A stretch of 64,000 nt of DNA. Origin: Myotis daubentonii. Taxonomy: Eukaryota > Chordata > Mammalia > Chiroptera > Vespertilionidae. The stretch spans positions 89,293,063 to 89,357,062 of the forward strand of contig NC_081841.1 in NCBI RefSeq assembly GCF_963259705.1, given 5' to 3'. Numbering within the stretch: the first letter of the stretch is position 1; each line of letters opens with the position of its first letter. Below are positions 45,855-56,240 of the stretch, piece after piece. Below the pieces are notes generated by a model. It ran no database searches and was not told where the DNA came from. It was given only the letters and a program-made list of their open reading frames with translations. The position numbers were made by a program, and so were the translations under genes.

Positions 45855-45964
45855 AGGGCAACTGTTCTTGACAACATCGTCTAAGTTGCTGAAATGTCTC
45901 CAAGGAATTCAGGAATGACACATCTTCTCCTGATCCCATGGGAGACCACAGAGCATGATTTCTC
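45855..45964 (-). other. 110-bp 5' extension of the L1 insertion
   Basis: Located between the L1 5' end and the right target duplication, and not part of the helicase gene (both flanks read through the duplication only). On minus it begins GAGAAATCATGCTCTGTGGT and is open in one frame into the 5' UTR. Origin unknown: 5' transduction, an added 5' UTR segment, or untemplated capture. Confidence 0.75.
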
Positions 45965-46450
45965 CACTACAGTACTTTAAACTCATTTGTACTATGGCCG
46001 ATCGCATAGCATGTGGCACAACAATGAGACATTGTCAAAAATCCCCTCCGAAAAGGAGAACTTTCCCACCAAATGCAACATTCAAATTCATAATTTATCT
46101 TAGTAATCTACCTATGGCATTTATAGCATGACTGGATGCCATGGTGCATTAATCAATATTGTGAAGTTGGGTCTTTATAATGGTTTTAGCAACTTCACTC
46201 TTTATATTGAGTCTAGAAATTGAAGTTTCATTTAATGGAATTGGTAATTTACATTGGGAATGAAAGGTTCTTCCACTGAGAGAAACACACGTGTGCGATT
46301 GGTGCCAGCGAAAGCTTTATATGTATTGGCATGTGTGAGTCAACACTTATTTTTAAATTACTAATGCATGTCATAAGTACTGGCTGATTGGTTGGTCAGA
46401 TGGTTGAACAGATGGACAGATGATTGGTCACTTAGCCTTTTATATATATA

Positions 46451-47797
46451 CTAGAGGGCTGGTGCACAAAAATTTGTGCACTTGGGGGGGAGAGGGAGTC
46501 CCTCAGCCCGGCCTGTGCCCTCTCGCAGTCTGTGACCCCTCGGGAGATAACAACCTGCTGCCTTAGGCCTGCTCCCGGGTGGCAGAGGGCAGGCCCAATC
46601 CCTACGTGCAGCCCTGGGTCGGGCTCAGAGCAGGGCTGATCAGGGGGTTGGGGCGCCACCACTCTCACACTCAGGGAAGGGCCAATGGGGAGGTTATGGC
46701 TCTACCCCATCACACACAGAGCAGGGCCCGTGGGGTGGGGGTTGGGGCACTGCCCTCTATCACCCACAGAGCAGGGCCAATCCGGGGGTTGGGGCGCCGC
46801 CACTCTCACACTCAGGGCAGGGCCGATGGGGAGGTTATGGCTCTACCCTGTCACACACAGAGCAGGGCCGATCAGGGGGTTGGGGCGCTGCCCTTTGTCA
46901 CACACAGAGCAGGGCCGATCAGGGGGTTGGGGCGCCGCACCCTGTCACACACAAAGCCGCAGGGCGATCAGGGGTTTGGGGAGCTCCCCCATCAGGCACA
47001 GAGCAGGGTTGATCAGGGGGTTGGAGCACCTTCCCCTGTCATGAACAGAGCAGGGCGGATAGGGAGGTTGTGGCCCTGCTCCCTGTCACACACAGAGCCA
47101 CAGGGCGATCAGGGGGTTTGGGCGCTGCCCCCTGTCACACTGATCCCAGTGCCAGGAGGCCTCTCGGCTTCACTGATACCGGTGCTGGGAGGCATATTAC
47201 CCTTTTACTATATAGGATAGAGGCCTGGTGTACGGGTGGGGCCGGCTGGTTTGCCCTGAAGGTTGTCCTGGATCAGGGTGGGGGTCCCCACTGGAGTGCC
47301 TGGCCAGTCTGGGTGAGGGGCTGAGGGCTGTTTTCAGGCTGGTGGGTGACTGAAGCTCCCAACCACTCCTTTTTTCTTTTTCTTTTTTTTTTTTTTATTC
47401 TGGGCCAGCTTTAGCTTTGAGGCTTGGCTCCAGCTCTTAGGCCTCCGCTGCTGAAAGCAGGTTTCTGGCCTTTGTTTACCTTCTGTATTTGAAACAATGT
47501 TGCGATCCTGCTGGCTGAAGCCCGGTGACTAAAGCAGGTTTCTGGGGTTTTGTTTAGCTTCTATATTTGTAACATAATTTCTTAGAGTTGCAGCTCAGAG
47601 GCTGGCAGCGGCAGGTGGGGAACGTTGGAGTCCTCCATCACTGAAGCAAGCAAGCCTCATGTTCACTTTAAGCTGCCTGGCTGCCGGCTGCCGGCCGCCA
47701 TCTTGGCTGGGAATTAATTTGCATATTGCCCTGATTAGCCAATGGGAAGGGTAGCGGTCGTACACTAATTACCATGTTTCTCTTTTATTAGATAGGA
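46451..47797 (-). mobile_element. Composite Helitron D
   Basis: CTAG at 46451-46454 after A; hairpin GTGCACAAATTTTTGTGCACC; 5' end TCCTATCTAATAAAAGAG at 47797. Internal fused junction at 47217/47218 (AGGCCTCTA to TCCTATATAGTAAAAGGG). The 3' unit holds a G/C-rich minisatellite (46600-47130). Its first base abuts the CTAG of Helitron E at 47798, and its CTAG abuts Helitron K at 46450. Confidence 0.93.
46600..47130 (-). repeat. G/C-rich minisatellite in Helitron D
   Basis: Units of mostly 47 bp with GATCAGGGGGTTGGGGCGC and TCACACACAGAGCAGGGCC. The plus strand carries GGGGGTTGGGG in most units. The 213-codon open frame at 46579-47220 is a repeat artefact. Confidence 0.92.
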
Positions 47798-48880
47798 CTA
47801 GAGGCCCGGTGCACAAAAATTTGTGCACTCGGGGGAAGGAGAGGTCCCTCAGCCTGGCCTGTGCCCTCTCGCAGTCTGGGAACCCTTCAGAGATAATGAC
47901 CTGCTGGCTTAGGCCTGCTCCCGGGTGACAGAGGTCAGGCCCAATCCCTAGTTGCAGCCCCTGGTCGGGCTCAGAGCAGGGCTGATTGGGGAGCTGGGGC
48001 GCCGCCCCTGTCATGCACAGAGCAGGGCAGATCAGGAGCTTGCGATTCCACCCTCAGTCACGCTCAGGGTAGGGCTGATTGGGGGGTTGGGGCACCGCCC
48101 CCTGTCACACTCAAGGCAGGGTCGATGGGCAGGTTGCGGCGCCACTCCCTGTCATGCACAGAGCAGGGCCAATCAGGGGGTTGGAGCTCCCTCCAGTCAT
48201 GCACAGAGCAGGGCCCATCAGGGGGTTGTGGAGCTCCCTGCTGTCACGCACAGAGTAGGGCCGATAGGGGAGTTGGGACCCCTCCCCCTGTCACACACAG
48301 AGCAGGGCGGATCAGGGGGTTGGGGCACCACAACCTGTCACACACAGAGCCGCAGGTCAATCAGGGGGTTAGGGCTCTGCAACCTGTCACACAAAGAGCC
48401 ACAGGGAGATCAGGGGGTTGGGGAGCTGCCCCCTATCAGGCACAGAGCAGGGCTGATCAGGGGATTGAGGCGCCTTCCCCTGTCATGAACAGAGCAGGGC
48501 GGATAGGGAGGTTGTGGCCCTGCCCCCTGTCACACACAGAGCTGCAGGGTGACCAGGGGGTTTGGGCGCTGCCCCCTGTCATGCTGATCCCGGTGCTGGG
48601 AGGCATATTACCCTTTTACTATATAGGATAGAGGCCTGGTGCATGGGTGGGGGCCCTCTGGTTTGCCCTGAAGGGTGTCCTGGATCAGAGGCTGGCAGAG
48701 GCAGGTGGGGAACGTTGGAGTCCTCCATCACTGAAGCAAGCAAGCCTCATGTTCACTTTAAGCTGCCTGGCTGCCGGCCGCCATCTTGGCTGGCAGTTAA
48801 TTTGCATATTGCCCTGATTAGCCAATGGGAAGGGTAGCAGTCGTATGCTAATTACCATGTTTCTCTTTTATTAGATAGGA
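47798..48880 (-). mobile_element. Composite Helitron E
   Basis: CTAG at 47798-47801, hairpin GTGCACAAATTTTTGTGCACC, 5' end TCCTATCTAATAAAAGAG at 48880. Fused junction at 48628/48629. The 5' unit (48629-48880) is shortened: the 80-bp repeat region is deleted between about 48685 and 48690. Directly followed on plus by the CTAG of Helitron F at 48881. Confidence 0.93.
47960..48580 (-). repeat. G/C-rich minisatellite in Helitron E
   Basis: About a dozen units with GGGGGTTGGGGC and TGTCACACACAGAGC cores, related to the arrays in A, B and D. Confidence 0.9.
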
Positions 48881-49570
48881 CTAGAGGCCCGGTTCACAAA
48901 AATTTGTGCACTGGGCTGGGGGAGGGTCCCTCAGCCTGACCTGCACCCATTTTCAGCGAAGGACCGTTTGGGGAAGTCCACCTGTCTACTTTGGCACACT
49001 CCCCGGGGGATCAGGTCTAATCTTGCAGTCAGACATCCTTCTGGCAGCCTGGGAGCCCTCGGGGGATGTCCTACTAAAGGCTAAGGCCTCCAGGGAAGCT
49101 GTGATGAGGAAGCTGGGATGACAAGGAGCCACGCTATCCTGCTCTGCTGCTCTGGGTCGGGTCGCAGATGGGACACCCGGGCTGGCTGGCTGATCACTGC
49201 TTCCCCACCCGGCCGCCCCAGGTTGGGTTGCACACGGGATGCCCGGACCGGCCTGTGGATCACTGCTGCCCCGCCCGGCTGCCCTGGGTCGGGTCACACA
49301 TGGGACGCCCGCCACCCCGGGTCGCAGATAGCAGGCCCGGACGGCGGCAGGTCAGGCGGGATGGCACTGTCCCGCCCCACCGCCCCAGGTGGCAAATAGC
49401 AGGCACAGATGGCGGCAGGGCAGGCGGGATGGAGCTGACCAGCCCTACCTGCAGTATGCAAATTAGTTGCCATCTTTGTTGACGCTTAATTTGCACATTG
49501 TGCTGATTAGCCAATGGGGGGCATAGTGAATGTATGGTCAATTACCATGTTTGTCTTTTATTAGATAGGA
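48881..49570 (-). mobile_element. Non-autonomous Helitron F
   Basis: CTAG at 48881-48884; hairpin GTGCACAAATTTTTGTGAACC; 5' end TCCTATCTAATAAAAGAC at 49570 followed on plus by T. A single unit with one complete 3' hairpin. The GC-rich middle has short repeats (GGGTCGGGTCGCAGATGGGA-like). The TATGCAAATTAG and CCAATGGGGG family words are near the 5' end. Confidence 0.92.
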
Positions 49571-49765
49571 TAGATGCCATTTATATCACTTGACTCCACT
49601 CTGATTAATACTGCCACTTACCTCATTTATTCCTCCAACCAACTTAACATGCCCAAGGTCAAAGACCTAAGAATTAGCAAAATAGGGCTACAGATCTAGG
49701 TCTCCTGACTCTTCAGGTGGCATGCTAAATGACATGCTAACTGCTCTATCAAATGACACAACTAA
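49571..49765 (-). repeat. MIR SINE, diverged
   Basis: 'acttacctcatttattcctccaacca', 'catgcccaaggtcaaagacctaagaatt', 'gatctaggtctcctgactct' in reverse MIR order. Confidence 0.5.
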
Positions 49766-52429
49766 GATACTGCAGTTGGGAAATAACTACTGAGCTTCTC
49801 CACATACATACTCGATGTGACTGCTGGTGCTGTTGATGTCCAATTCCTCAGGCTGTCTGGAGGATGGAATTGGATATCCTAGAAGACAATGAATCCTCTG
49901 ACCCAGAGAAGAGGGGATTATAACATTGACATATATGTTTGCCTGTTTAACCCTCATTTCATTTTCATATCCCCAAACCTAGGAGAAGCCCAGTAAAAGC
50001 CAGATGGGGGCTGCAATCTTCTTCCCTGTACAAGTGGTCTATAAGAAACCATCCACAATCTTAGTACACTTGAGCAATGACATACCCCCTCTACTCTCAT
50101 TAGCAAATGGAAAAGTCTGAAATCTAGAACCACAGTCCCTGGTATTTTTAACAGTGGAAGGATGATTAGAAATCATGTAAGCTAGTTATTTTTAAACAAT
50201 GCTCTGTAGAGCATGTGTGATTCTGAATTGTGCCTCAGGGGCCACTGTGGATGGGGGGAGTGGGAGAAGGCAGGAGTCTGGGCCCCTCACCAAGTTTCAA
50301 CCAAATTAAGTCCACATATTTATCTTTTACAAGGTGGGTAACTATATGTGATATCCTTTGGAAGAAAAAGAACTTTACACCTCATAGTATTATATTTATG
50401 CCCTCCTTAGCCCAACGTTCTCTATTTAGCTAAGAATCTTCCCATGTTAGTCAACTCCTCAAGGCCACACTTGAGTGACCAGTGATCCAGCACTCTGCCA
50501 GTGCCTATTGTCATCTTGATATTAAATTATGTATATGATCCAGTAGTGAATACAAATTCCTTCCCTGAATTACCGTTTTTACTCTTTTCCTACGTTTTAT
50601 CTTTTAGAGTTTTGGGAGTCAGTTCTAGGTCAGACATCGATTTGACAAGTAAATCTGATGACCAAGTTTTTCCTTTAATAGCCGAGAAATTATATAGAGA
50701 GCCAATATTGTCTTTTCTGACTCTGTTCCTTTATATCAACATGATCTATTACTTAGCACACTCCCAATTAATTCATAGCCTTCTAATATCTTCCCATGAT
50801 TACCCAGGATTCTTCTGTTTATCTGAACCATTCTCATCTTATTACTAGATCACTTTGACCACTGGCTTCATTGGCCATAGATGATCTTACTCTAGGCCTT
50901 TGGATCTCATCTATGTATCTGATTTCTCCAATTTTTTAATCTCAGTTCTCACTCAAGATCTACCCATTACCACCCATATAACCTTGGGCTAGCATTATTT
51001 AAAAATATACTAGATTAGGTGTTGTATAATCATAGATAAACTGCTAAAATACCTGCATTTTATACCAAGGAAATGTATTGTGATTTCTGAACCTGGTCTC
51101 ACTTACATCATCTCTATATGATAGCATAAATCTGCAAGAAGCACCAGGCTATACAAAGTAGCATTACTCAGATATTTCTTTTAATTTTTCTAAACTTTAT
51201 ACCCTTGGATTTTCTGTACACTAAGATATAAATCCCTGTGCTTTGTGATATTTCTTTGATCAGGGAGAAGAAAGTAACACAAGAAATCCTTTCTAAGGAA
51301 GGAGTCAAAAACATCAAAGCAGATAAATACAGTATGAGAAGAAATGTTTATATCCAAGCATGTTGACTGAAATTTGTATTGTCACAAAATAGGTTTATCA
51401 ACCACATTCTTTCAGAACAAAGCCTAAAGGTAGGTCTGCAAGTCAAGAAGAAACAAGCTGAGCAGGAAAACTAAAAGAAAACAAAAAAAACTGAATTGGA
51501 TAATTTATTGTGTCTAATCTCAATTAATTTTAAATCTTGTTTTGCATCAGATTCCATACACACAGACATACTATTGCACACACACACACACACATACCCT
51601 GTACATCCTTCCATATGCCAAATAAATCTTTATAATTAATATATAACCCTGGATTTGCTTATCTAAGCATGTAAAATGAATAAGAACCAGGAAGCTTACT
51701 TAATAGAACAAGTTGTGATGGAGAGAACCTTATTCTGCACGTTAATAGGTCAAGCCTTGATTACAAGAAAGCTTAGCAGAAAAATGTTAAGCCAGAGAAT
51801 GTCTGCTATTTTAGTCACATGATGGCAAACAAAATTAATTTTTTCATAAGTTGACTAAAGCTATTAATTTTTTTTAATATAATGTAAAGAGAAATGATCT
51901 GGAAGTTAACTGTTATAATCAAACTAGTGGGAAATAGAAAAGTAAAGAAAGACCTAGGAAACCACATGAGTAATTAATAGTAAAATGTTCTCCTTAATTT
52001 TGGTTACTTTAGTAGCAGTTTGTTTGTCAGTATGCTTCCTGATGATTCTCCTTTCTTCCTTTCTTCTGTGGTTTCCACTCATTCCCTCTCAGCTGTGACT
52101 TTTTCATAAATATCATCATCATTATATTATTTCTATTATATCATTATAGAGGAAGATAAGCAAAAAAATCTTTAAGTGTACTCAGTGTTTGGCCTAGTCT
52201 TGGATAGAGCACAAGACTCATGGAAGGAAGAGTCCTTAAGGATAGAAATGCACCTGCTTCCTACAATTATTTCTATATGATAGATGTTTTGAATGGGAAG
52301 AAGACATAGCATGACCATACTCTGTCGGTAAACAATAGAATAAGTCCATATAGAAGATGTTTCTTTTTGTTTAATTCCAAATGCTACTTTTACTAGAAGA
52401 GAAATAATTGGTAAAGAGGCTTGACTATA

Positions 52430-52430
<1 letters not shown>
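49766..52430. other. Unique sequence, no recognised gene
   Basis: About 2.7 kb of AT-rich DNA. Only a (CA)n at 51573-51594 and T/A runs stand out. Open frames of about 115 codons (50501-50848) have no recognisable domain, are Leu/Ser/Phe-rich and lack exon context, so I do not call them genes. Confidence 0.45.

Positions 52431-52432
<2 letters not shown>

Positions 52433-52482
<50 letters not shown>
52433..52482. repeat. (TA)n microsatellite
   Basis: About 25 TA units directly before Helitron L. Confidence 0.97.
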
Positions 52483-52485
<3 letters not shown>

Positions 52486-52877
52486 AAGAGGCCATCTGAC
52501 CACTCAACAATTTGACCAGTAGCTATGATGCTCACTGACCACCAGAGGGCAGATGCTCAGTGCACAGGCATGGAAACATGGAACAGATTGATGAATCTCA
52601 GAGGGAAGGGCAGGAAGAGATTAACCAACGATCTTATATGCATATTAGAGGCCCAGTGCATGGATTCATGCACCAGTGGGGTCCCTCAGCCTGGCCTGTG
52701 GGGATTAGGCTGAAACCAGCCTGGTGCACAGATTCTTGCACCTGTGGGGTCCCTCTCCCTGGCCTGTGGGAACCGGGCCGAAACCAGCAATCTGACATCC
52801 CCTGAGGAATCCCAGGTTGCGATAGGGCACAGGCCAGGCTGAGAAACCCCACTGGTGTACATGTGCCAGGCCTCTAG
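52481..52877 (+). mobile_element. Helitron L with an inverted extra 3' terminus inside
   Basis: The plus-strand 3' end CAGGCCTCTAG lies at 52877 before T. Inside, at 52645, TTAGAGGCCCAGTGCATGGATTCATGCACC is a second Helitron 3' end in the opposite orientation, with its own hairpin. The arms 'gtggggtccctcagcctggcctgtg' (52676-52701) and 'cacaggccaggctgagaaaccccac' (52829-52853) are inverted repeats. The 5' boundary in the TA repeat is uncertain. Confidence 0.75.
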
Positions 52878-53598
52878 TGACTACATGATGGCTGGGTCTA
52901 CCGTGGACATTTGGCTTGCTTAGTCAATAGCCTGGATCACTTCATAGCTAATATAGACTCTATGGTTAAAGTACTTGAGAATCCCTAAGAAAATAGCCAA
53001 TGTGTACAGGTCATCAGTGTGGGAGCAAAAATCAGTAGAAGAGTCAACTAGAACTAAGGCATAAAATATAGTTATATTTGTTTTGTTTTATTTGTACTTA
53101 GGCAAATAACATAGGTTTCATCTCCAAATAAAAACTGCCTCAGATGGTTCAAAAGTACAAGTGTCTGTTTGGTTTTCTAGTTTTGGTACAATCCATTTTC
53201 ATATCTATTTTTCACTTATCAAAATTCAGCTACCATATTGGATCAACCAAATACTCTAAGTGCTCCTCTCTATTTTCTAGCATCCCCTGCCACTTCTTCA
53301 GAAAGGAGGATTTGAATAACCCCATCTGATAAAGAAACATGACCAGTTGAGGTGCTTGCTGAAGCCAAAGGAAATGCAGAATGAGTACTGGGAGAATGCA
53401 GTTATAAATACTAACTACAACTACATGACCAGTTACAAAAAGACTGTGATTATCACGAGTATTTTCTCCTTATTTTGTTTTAAATGCTTGCTATGTGTCT
53501 GTATAATTTTAAGAAAATATTTTTTATTTTCTTCCCTCCCTTAGTTCCTCATCATGTAACATATGGCATTGATTGATTTTATAAAATATTATTAAGTA
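52878..53598. other. No recognised feature
   Basis: AT-rich unique-looking sequence between Helitrons L and M. Confidence 0.45.
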
Positions 53599-54002
53599 CC
53601 AGAGGTCCAGTGCACGAATTCATGCAAAAGTGGGGTCCCTCGGCCAGGCCTGGGGGATTGGGATGAAACTGGCTCTCCAACATTCCCTGAGGGGTTCCAG
53701 ATTGTGAGAGTGTGCAAGCCAGCCCAAGAGACCCCACTGATGCACAATCAGGGCTGGGGAGGGACGCAGGAGGTTGGCCAGCCAGGGAGGGAGCACGAGA
53801 GGGCTGTCTGGCCTGTCTCACTCAGTCCCGATCAGTCAAACCCCAGCAGCAAGCTAACCTACCAATTGGAGCATCTGCGCCATGATGGTCAGTGCACGTC
53901 ATAGTGAGTGGTTGAGCAGCCTTAGCATATCATTTGCATATTAGGTTGAAGAACCAACTGGTTGACTGGACGCTTAGCCTATTAAGCTTTTATTATATAG
54001 GA
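53599..54002 (-). mobile_element. Helitron M
   Basis: 3' end CTGG (CCAG on plus, 53599-53602, one base off CTAG) with a weakened hairpin TGCATGAATTCGTGCAC; 5' end TCCTATATAATAAAAGC at 54002. Same family as 7271-7680: shares TGAAACTGGCTCTCCAACAT, GTGAGAGTGTGCAAGCC and the inverted CAGTGGGG arms. Confidence 0.88.
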
Positions 54003-54214
54003 TTGTAAACATAGTTATAAGTTACAGGATACCAAGAAAACAAGTAAGCATCCCTCAAGGACTTGAACTCCTCCTCTAAGGAAGTAATTAGTGCACTTCT
54101 ATGCAGGATGGTTGTATCATGTTAGGTAGAATGATGACCTTGGTATTGTCTTTATTTGATGATTAAGTGTGGGTTAAGGAGATATGTTTGTGTGCCCAAA
54201 TGACAAGGGGTAAA

Positions 54215-54705
54215 CTTGTGATGGGTCAACTGCACTGGGCCACAAGGTGCCCAGATATTTGGTCAAACATTATTCTGGATATTTCTGGAAGGGTGTTTTA
54301 GATGAGATTAACATTTAAATTTGTAGGTGGACAGATTAAAGCAGATTGCTCTCCTTGATATGGGTGGGCCCCATACAATCAGTTGAAGGCTCAAATGGAA
54401 CAAAAAGGCTGACCCTCCCTGGAAGTAAGGAAGAATTTGTTCTACCTGATTGCCTTCAAAATGGGATATCTATTTTTTCCTACCTTTGGAATGGGACTAA
54501 ACCATTGGCTTCCCAGGCCTCTGGCCTGCTGATTCTGTTTGTAGATTTGGGGACTTTTTCACCTCCATAATCACATGAGTCAATTCCTCATAATAATCTC
54601 TTTAGATAGATAAATAGATCATAGATAGATAATCTGTCTATGCATTGATCTATCTATATCTTATTGGTTTTGTTGATTCTGTTTCTCTGGAGAACCCTAA
54701 TACAG
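54215..54705 (+). repeat. Ancient mammalian repeat, LTR-like, family not named
   Basis: 'gtgcccagatatttggtcaaacattattctggatattt', 'gattaacatttaaat', 'taaagcagattgctctcc', 'gtgggccccatacaatcagttgaaggc', and an end at 'gattctgtttctctggagaaccctaatac'. A second copy of the family is at 62486-62785. Contains a (GATA)n-like tract at 54603-54655. Confidence 0.6.
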
Positions 54706-55878
54706 ATTTGATAAAGAAGTGGGGTGCCTCCTCTATCCTTGCTTTCTTCTGCTGCAATAAACAGAAAAGTCATGGCCTCCACATTGCATAATTTTGGAAA
54801 TTTGTGTATAGCCATTGTTTTTTTGTTTTTGTTTTTGTTGGCTATGTTTTGGCATGTAGGCACCAAAATGGAAGACACCAAACCTACATTAGACTTCACC
54901 TGAGTAAGAAACAAATCTTTTTATGGCATGTCACTGAGACAGCTAACACCAAGTATCATAACACAGTATTTTGGCATCTAGGCTTTATTCTGACTATGTC
55001 CAGGGCCTTCATATTAAAACTAAGAAAGGCTAAAATGTACAACTCCCAAATTCAGACCATATCATCTGTTGGCTATAAATAAACCTACAATAAAACAATA
55101 AACTAATACTCCTACAATTGTTCTCACTTATGCATGTAGAACCCCCAGGTTCTTTATGACATATCACAAGAAATACTACAAGTGTGTTGCAACCCAAACT
55201 ATCAACCATAGTACACATGTGGCACCCATCATGTTCTGCTTCTGCTCTGGGTCTCCCTTTTGAAGAACAATGCCCAACAAGTCACTTGAAGAGCCTGTTC
55301 CTTGCTGCTACCCCTGATTACATTTGCACACAGAGGGCTGCCTCTCAATGTTATCAAAGCCACAATATTGTTGGTTTTCTGCATAGGTAGCGAGAATTGC
55401 TTTTTTCGGTTTTTTTGTTTGTTTGTTTTTTTTTGGACTATTTTTTTGGCATTTAAGCACCAACACAAAATGTGCTTTACACAAATTTCCAAAGTTTCCC
55501 ATTAGAATAGCTTCTCTAACACTAAGTGATCAAAACATAATAAAAGCAAAGACTTTGAAGGGAAAAAAAACTGTTATTCCCCTCCACTCATTTCCCTCTT
55601 TACCCCAACAAAATTGCTTCTATTTTCTTGATTTGAAAAATAAATCCCACATGTATTTCAGTAAATGCACATATATACTAATGTATGATACAGTGAGTAT
55701 AAGAAAAAAATAGCTATGAAAAATTGTCTTTTACAATGTTAAAGAGTAATGGTATTTTTTAAATTCATATGAGTGACAAAACACATAACTTTTCCCCAAT
55801 TTATCTAACACTTCTTCATTTGTGAGTATCATTATGATGAGCTTTACTTCTCATTTTTTCTATCAGTGTTCTACAACA
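54706..55878. other. No recognised gene
   Basis: Unique-looking or very old sequence; T-rich runs at 54817-54840 and 55405-55450. No convincing exon. Confidence 0.4.
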
Positions 55879-56240
55879 TTATGCTAAGTGAAATAAGCCA
55901 GTGAATGAAGGAAAAATACCACATGATCTCACTCATTCATGGATAATAAAGACCATTATAAACTTATGAACAAAAATAGATACAGAGGCAGAGCTGCTTC
56001 AAACAGATTGTCAAACTGCAGCGGGAAGGCTGGGGAGGGTAGGGGGGTAGAAGGGGGGCGGTAAGAGATCAACTGAAGGACTTATATGCATCCATATAAG
56101 CATAACCAATGGACATAAGACACTGGGGGGTAGGGGAGGCCAGGGGATTATCAAGGGTGGGGGGAAAAAGGAGACATATGTAATACCCTTTGTAATACTT
56201 TAAGCAATAAAACTAAAAAAGAAAAAAAAGAAAAAAGATG
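55879..56240 (+). repeat. 5'-truncated L1, ORF2 end and 3' UTR
   Basis: 'cattatgctaagtgaaataagcca' and 'taccacatgatctcactcattcatgg' correspond to the ORF2 C-terminus (MLSEIS...), followed by the same 3' UTR as 40264-40586 (gacatatgtaataccctttgtaatac) and a poly(A)-rich end. Confidence 0.88.

Larger units (their letters stand above)
40264..45964 (-). mobile_element. Full-length L1, nearly intact
   Basis: A 5.7-kb minus-strand L1 with poly(A) (T-rich at 40264-40326), 3' UTR to 40586, ORF2 (44410-40587), a 49-bp spacer, ORF1 (45458-44460) and a 5' UTR whose canonical-looking start GGGGGAACCAAGATGGCGGC lies at 45854. A 15-bp target duplication flanks it. A further 110 bp (45855-45964) precede the 5' UTR but lie inside the duplication. 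Only two one-base expansions break ORF2, so it is much younger than the L1 at 4455. Confidence 0.97.
39371..46275 (-). pseudogene. Helitron Pif1-like helicase, C-terminal part, broken
   Basis: Read on minus and skipping the L1: GRTFHSQCKLPIPLNET, then the Walker B area (I-D followed by TAA where the family has a glutamate), an NLNVAFGGKVLLFGGDFRQC-like motif, VPHAMRSAIVQMSLKYC (right of the L1), SVWGCFRQLSLKTNMRSED (left of the L1), SEWLVKHGDGKIDS, IPIEFLNS-like text ending [44 protein letters not shown], and [11 protein letters not shown], where the arginine of the AFSR motif is proline. It ends TAA at 39371. Rep nuclease and Walker A are absent. Helicase unwinding for rolling-circle transposition is not possible from this copy. 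Confidence 0.88.
39115..46450 (-). mobile_element. Helitron K with helicase gene, split by a full-length L1
   Basis: The 3' end CTAG lies at 39115-39118 after A, with hairpin GTGCATGAATCCGTGCAC. The 5' end reads TATATATATAAAAGGC from 46450, close to the TCCTATATAATAAAAGGC of other copies. It carries the C-terminal part of a Pif1-type helicase (about 46275 to 39371) but no Rep domain and no Walker A, so it is an internally deleted derivative of an autonomous HeliBat element. A full-length L1 (40264-45964) sits inside the helicase gene. Helitron D begins at 46451 with no gap. Confidence 0.85.

Noticed and set aside
50501..50848. 115-codon open frame in unique DNA
   Set aside because: Hydrophobic low-information peptide, no motif, no splice or promoter context; expected by chance in AT-rich DNA of this length.
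54215..54705. Specific family name for the LTR-like repeats at 54215, 57357 and 62486
   Set aside because: I recognise the sequence as common old mammalian repeats but cannot assign a family name with certainty without a library search.
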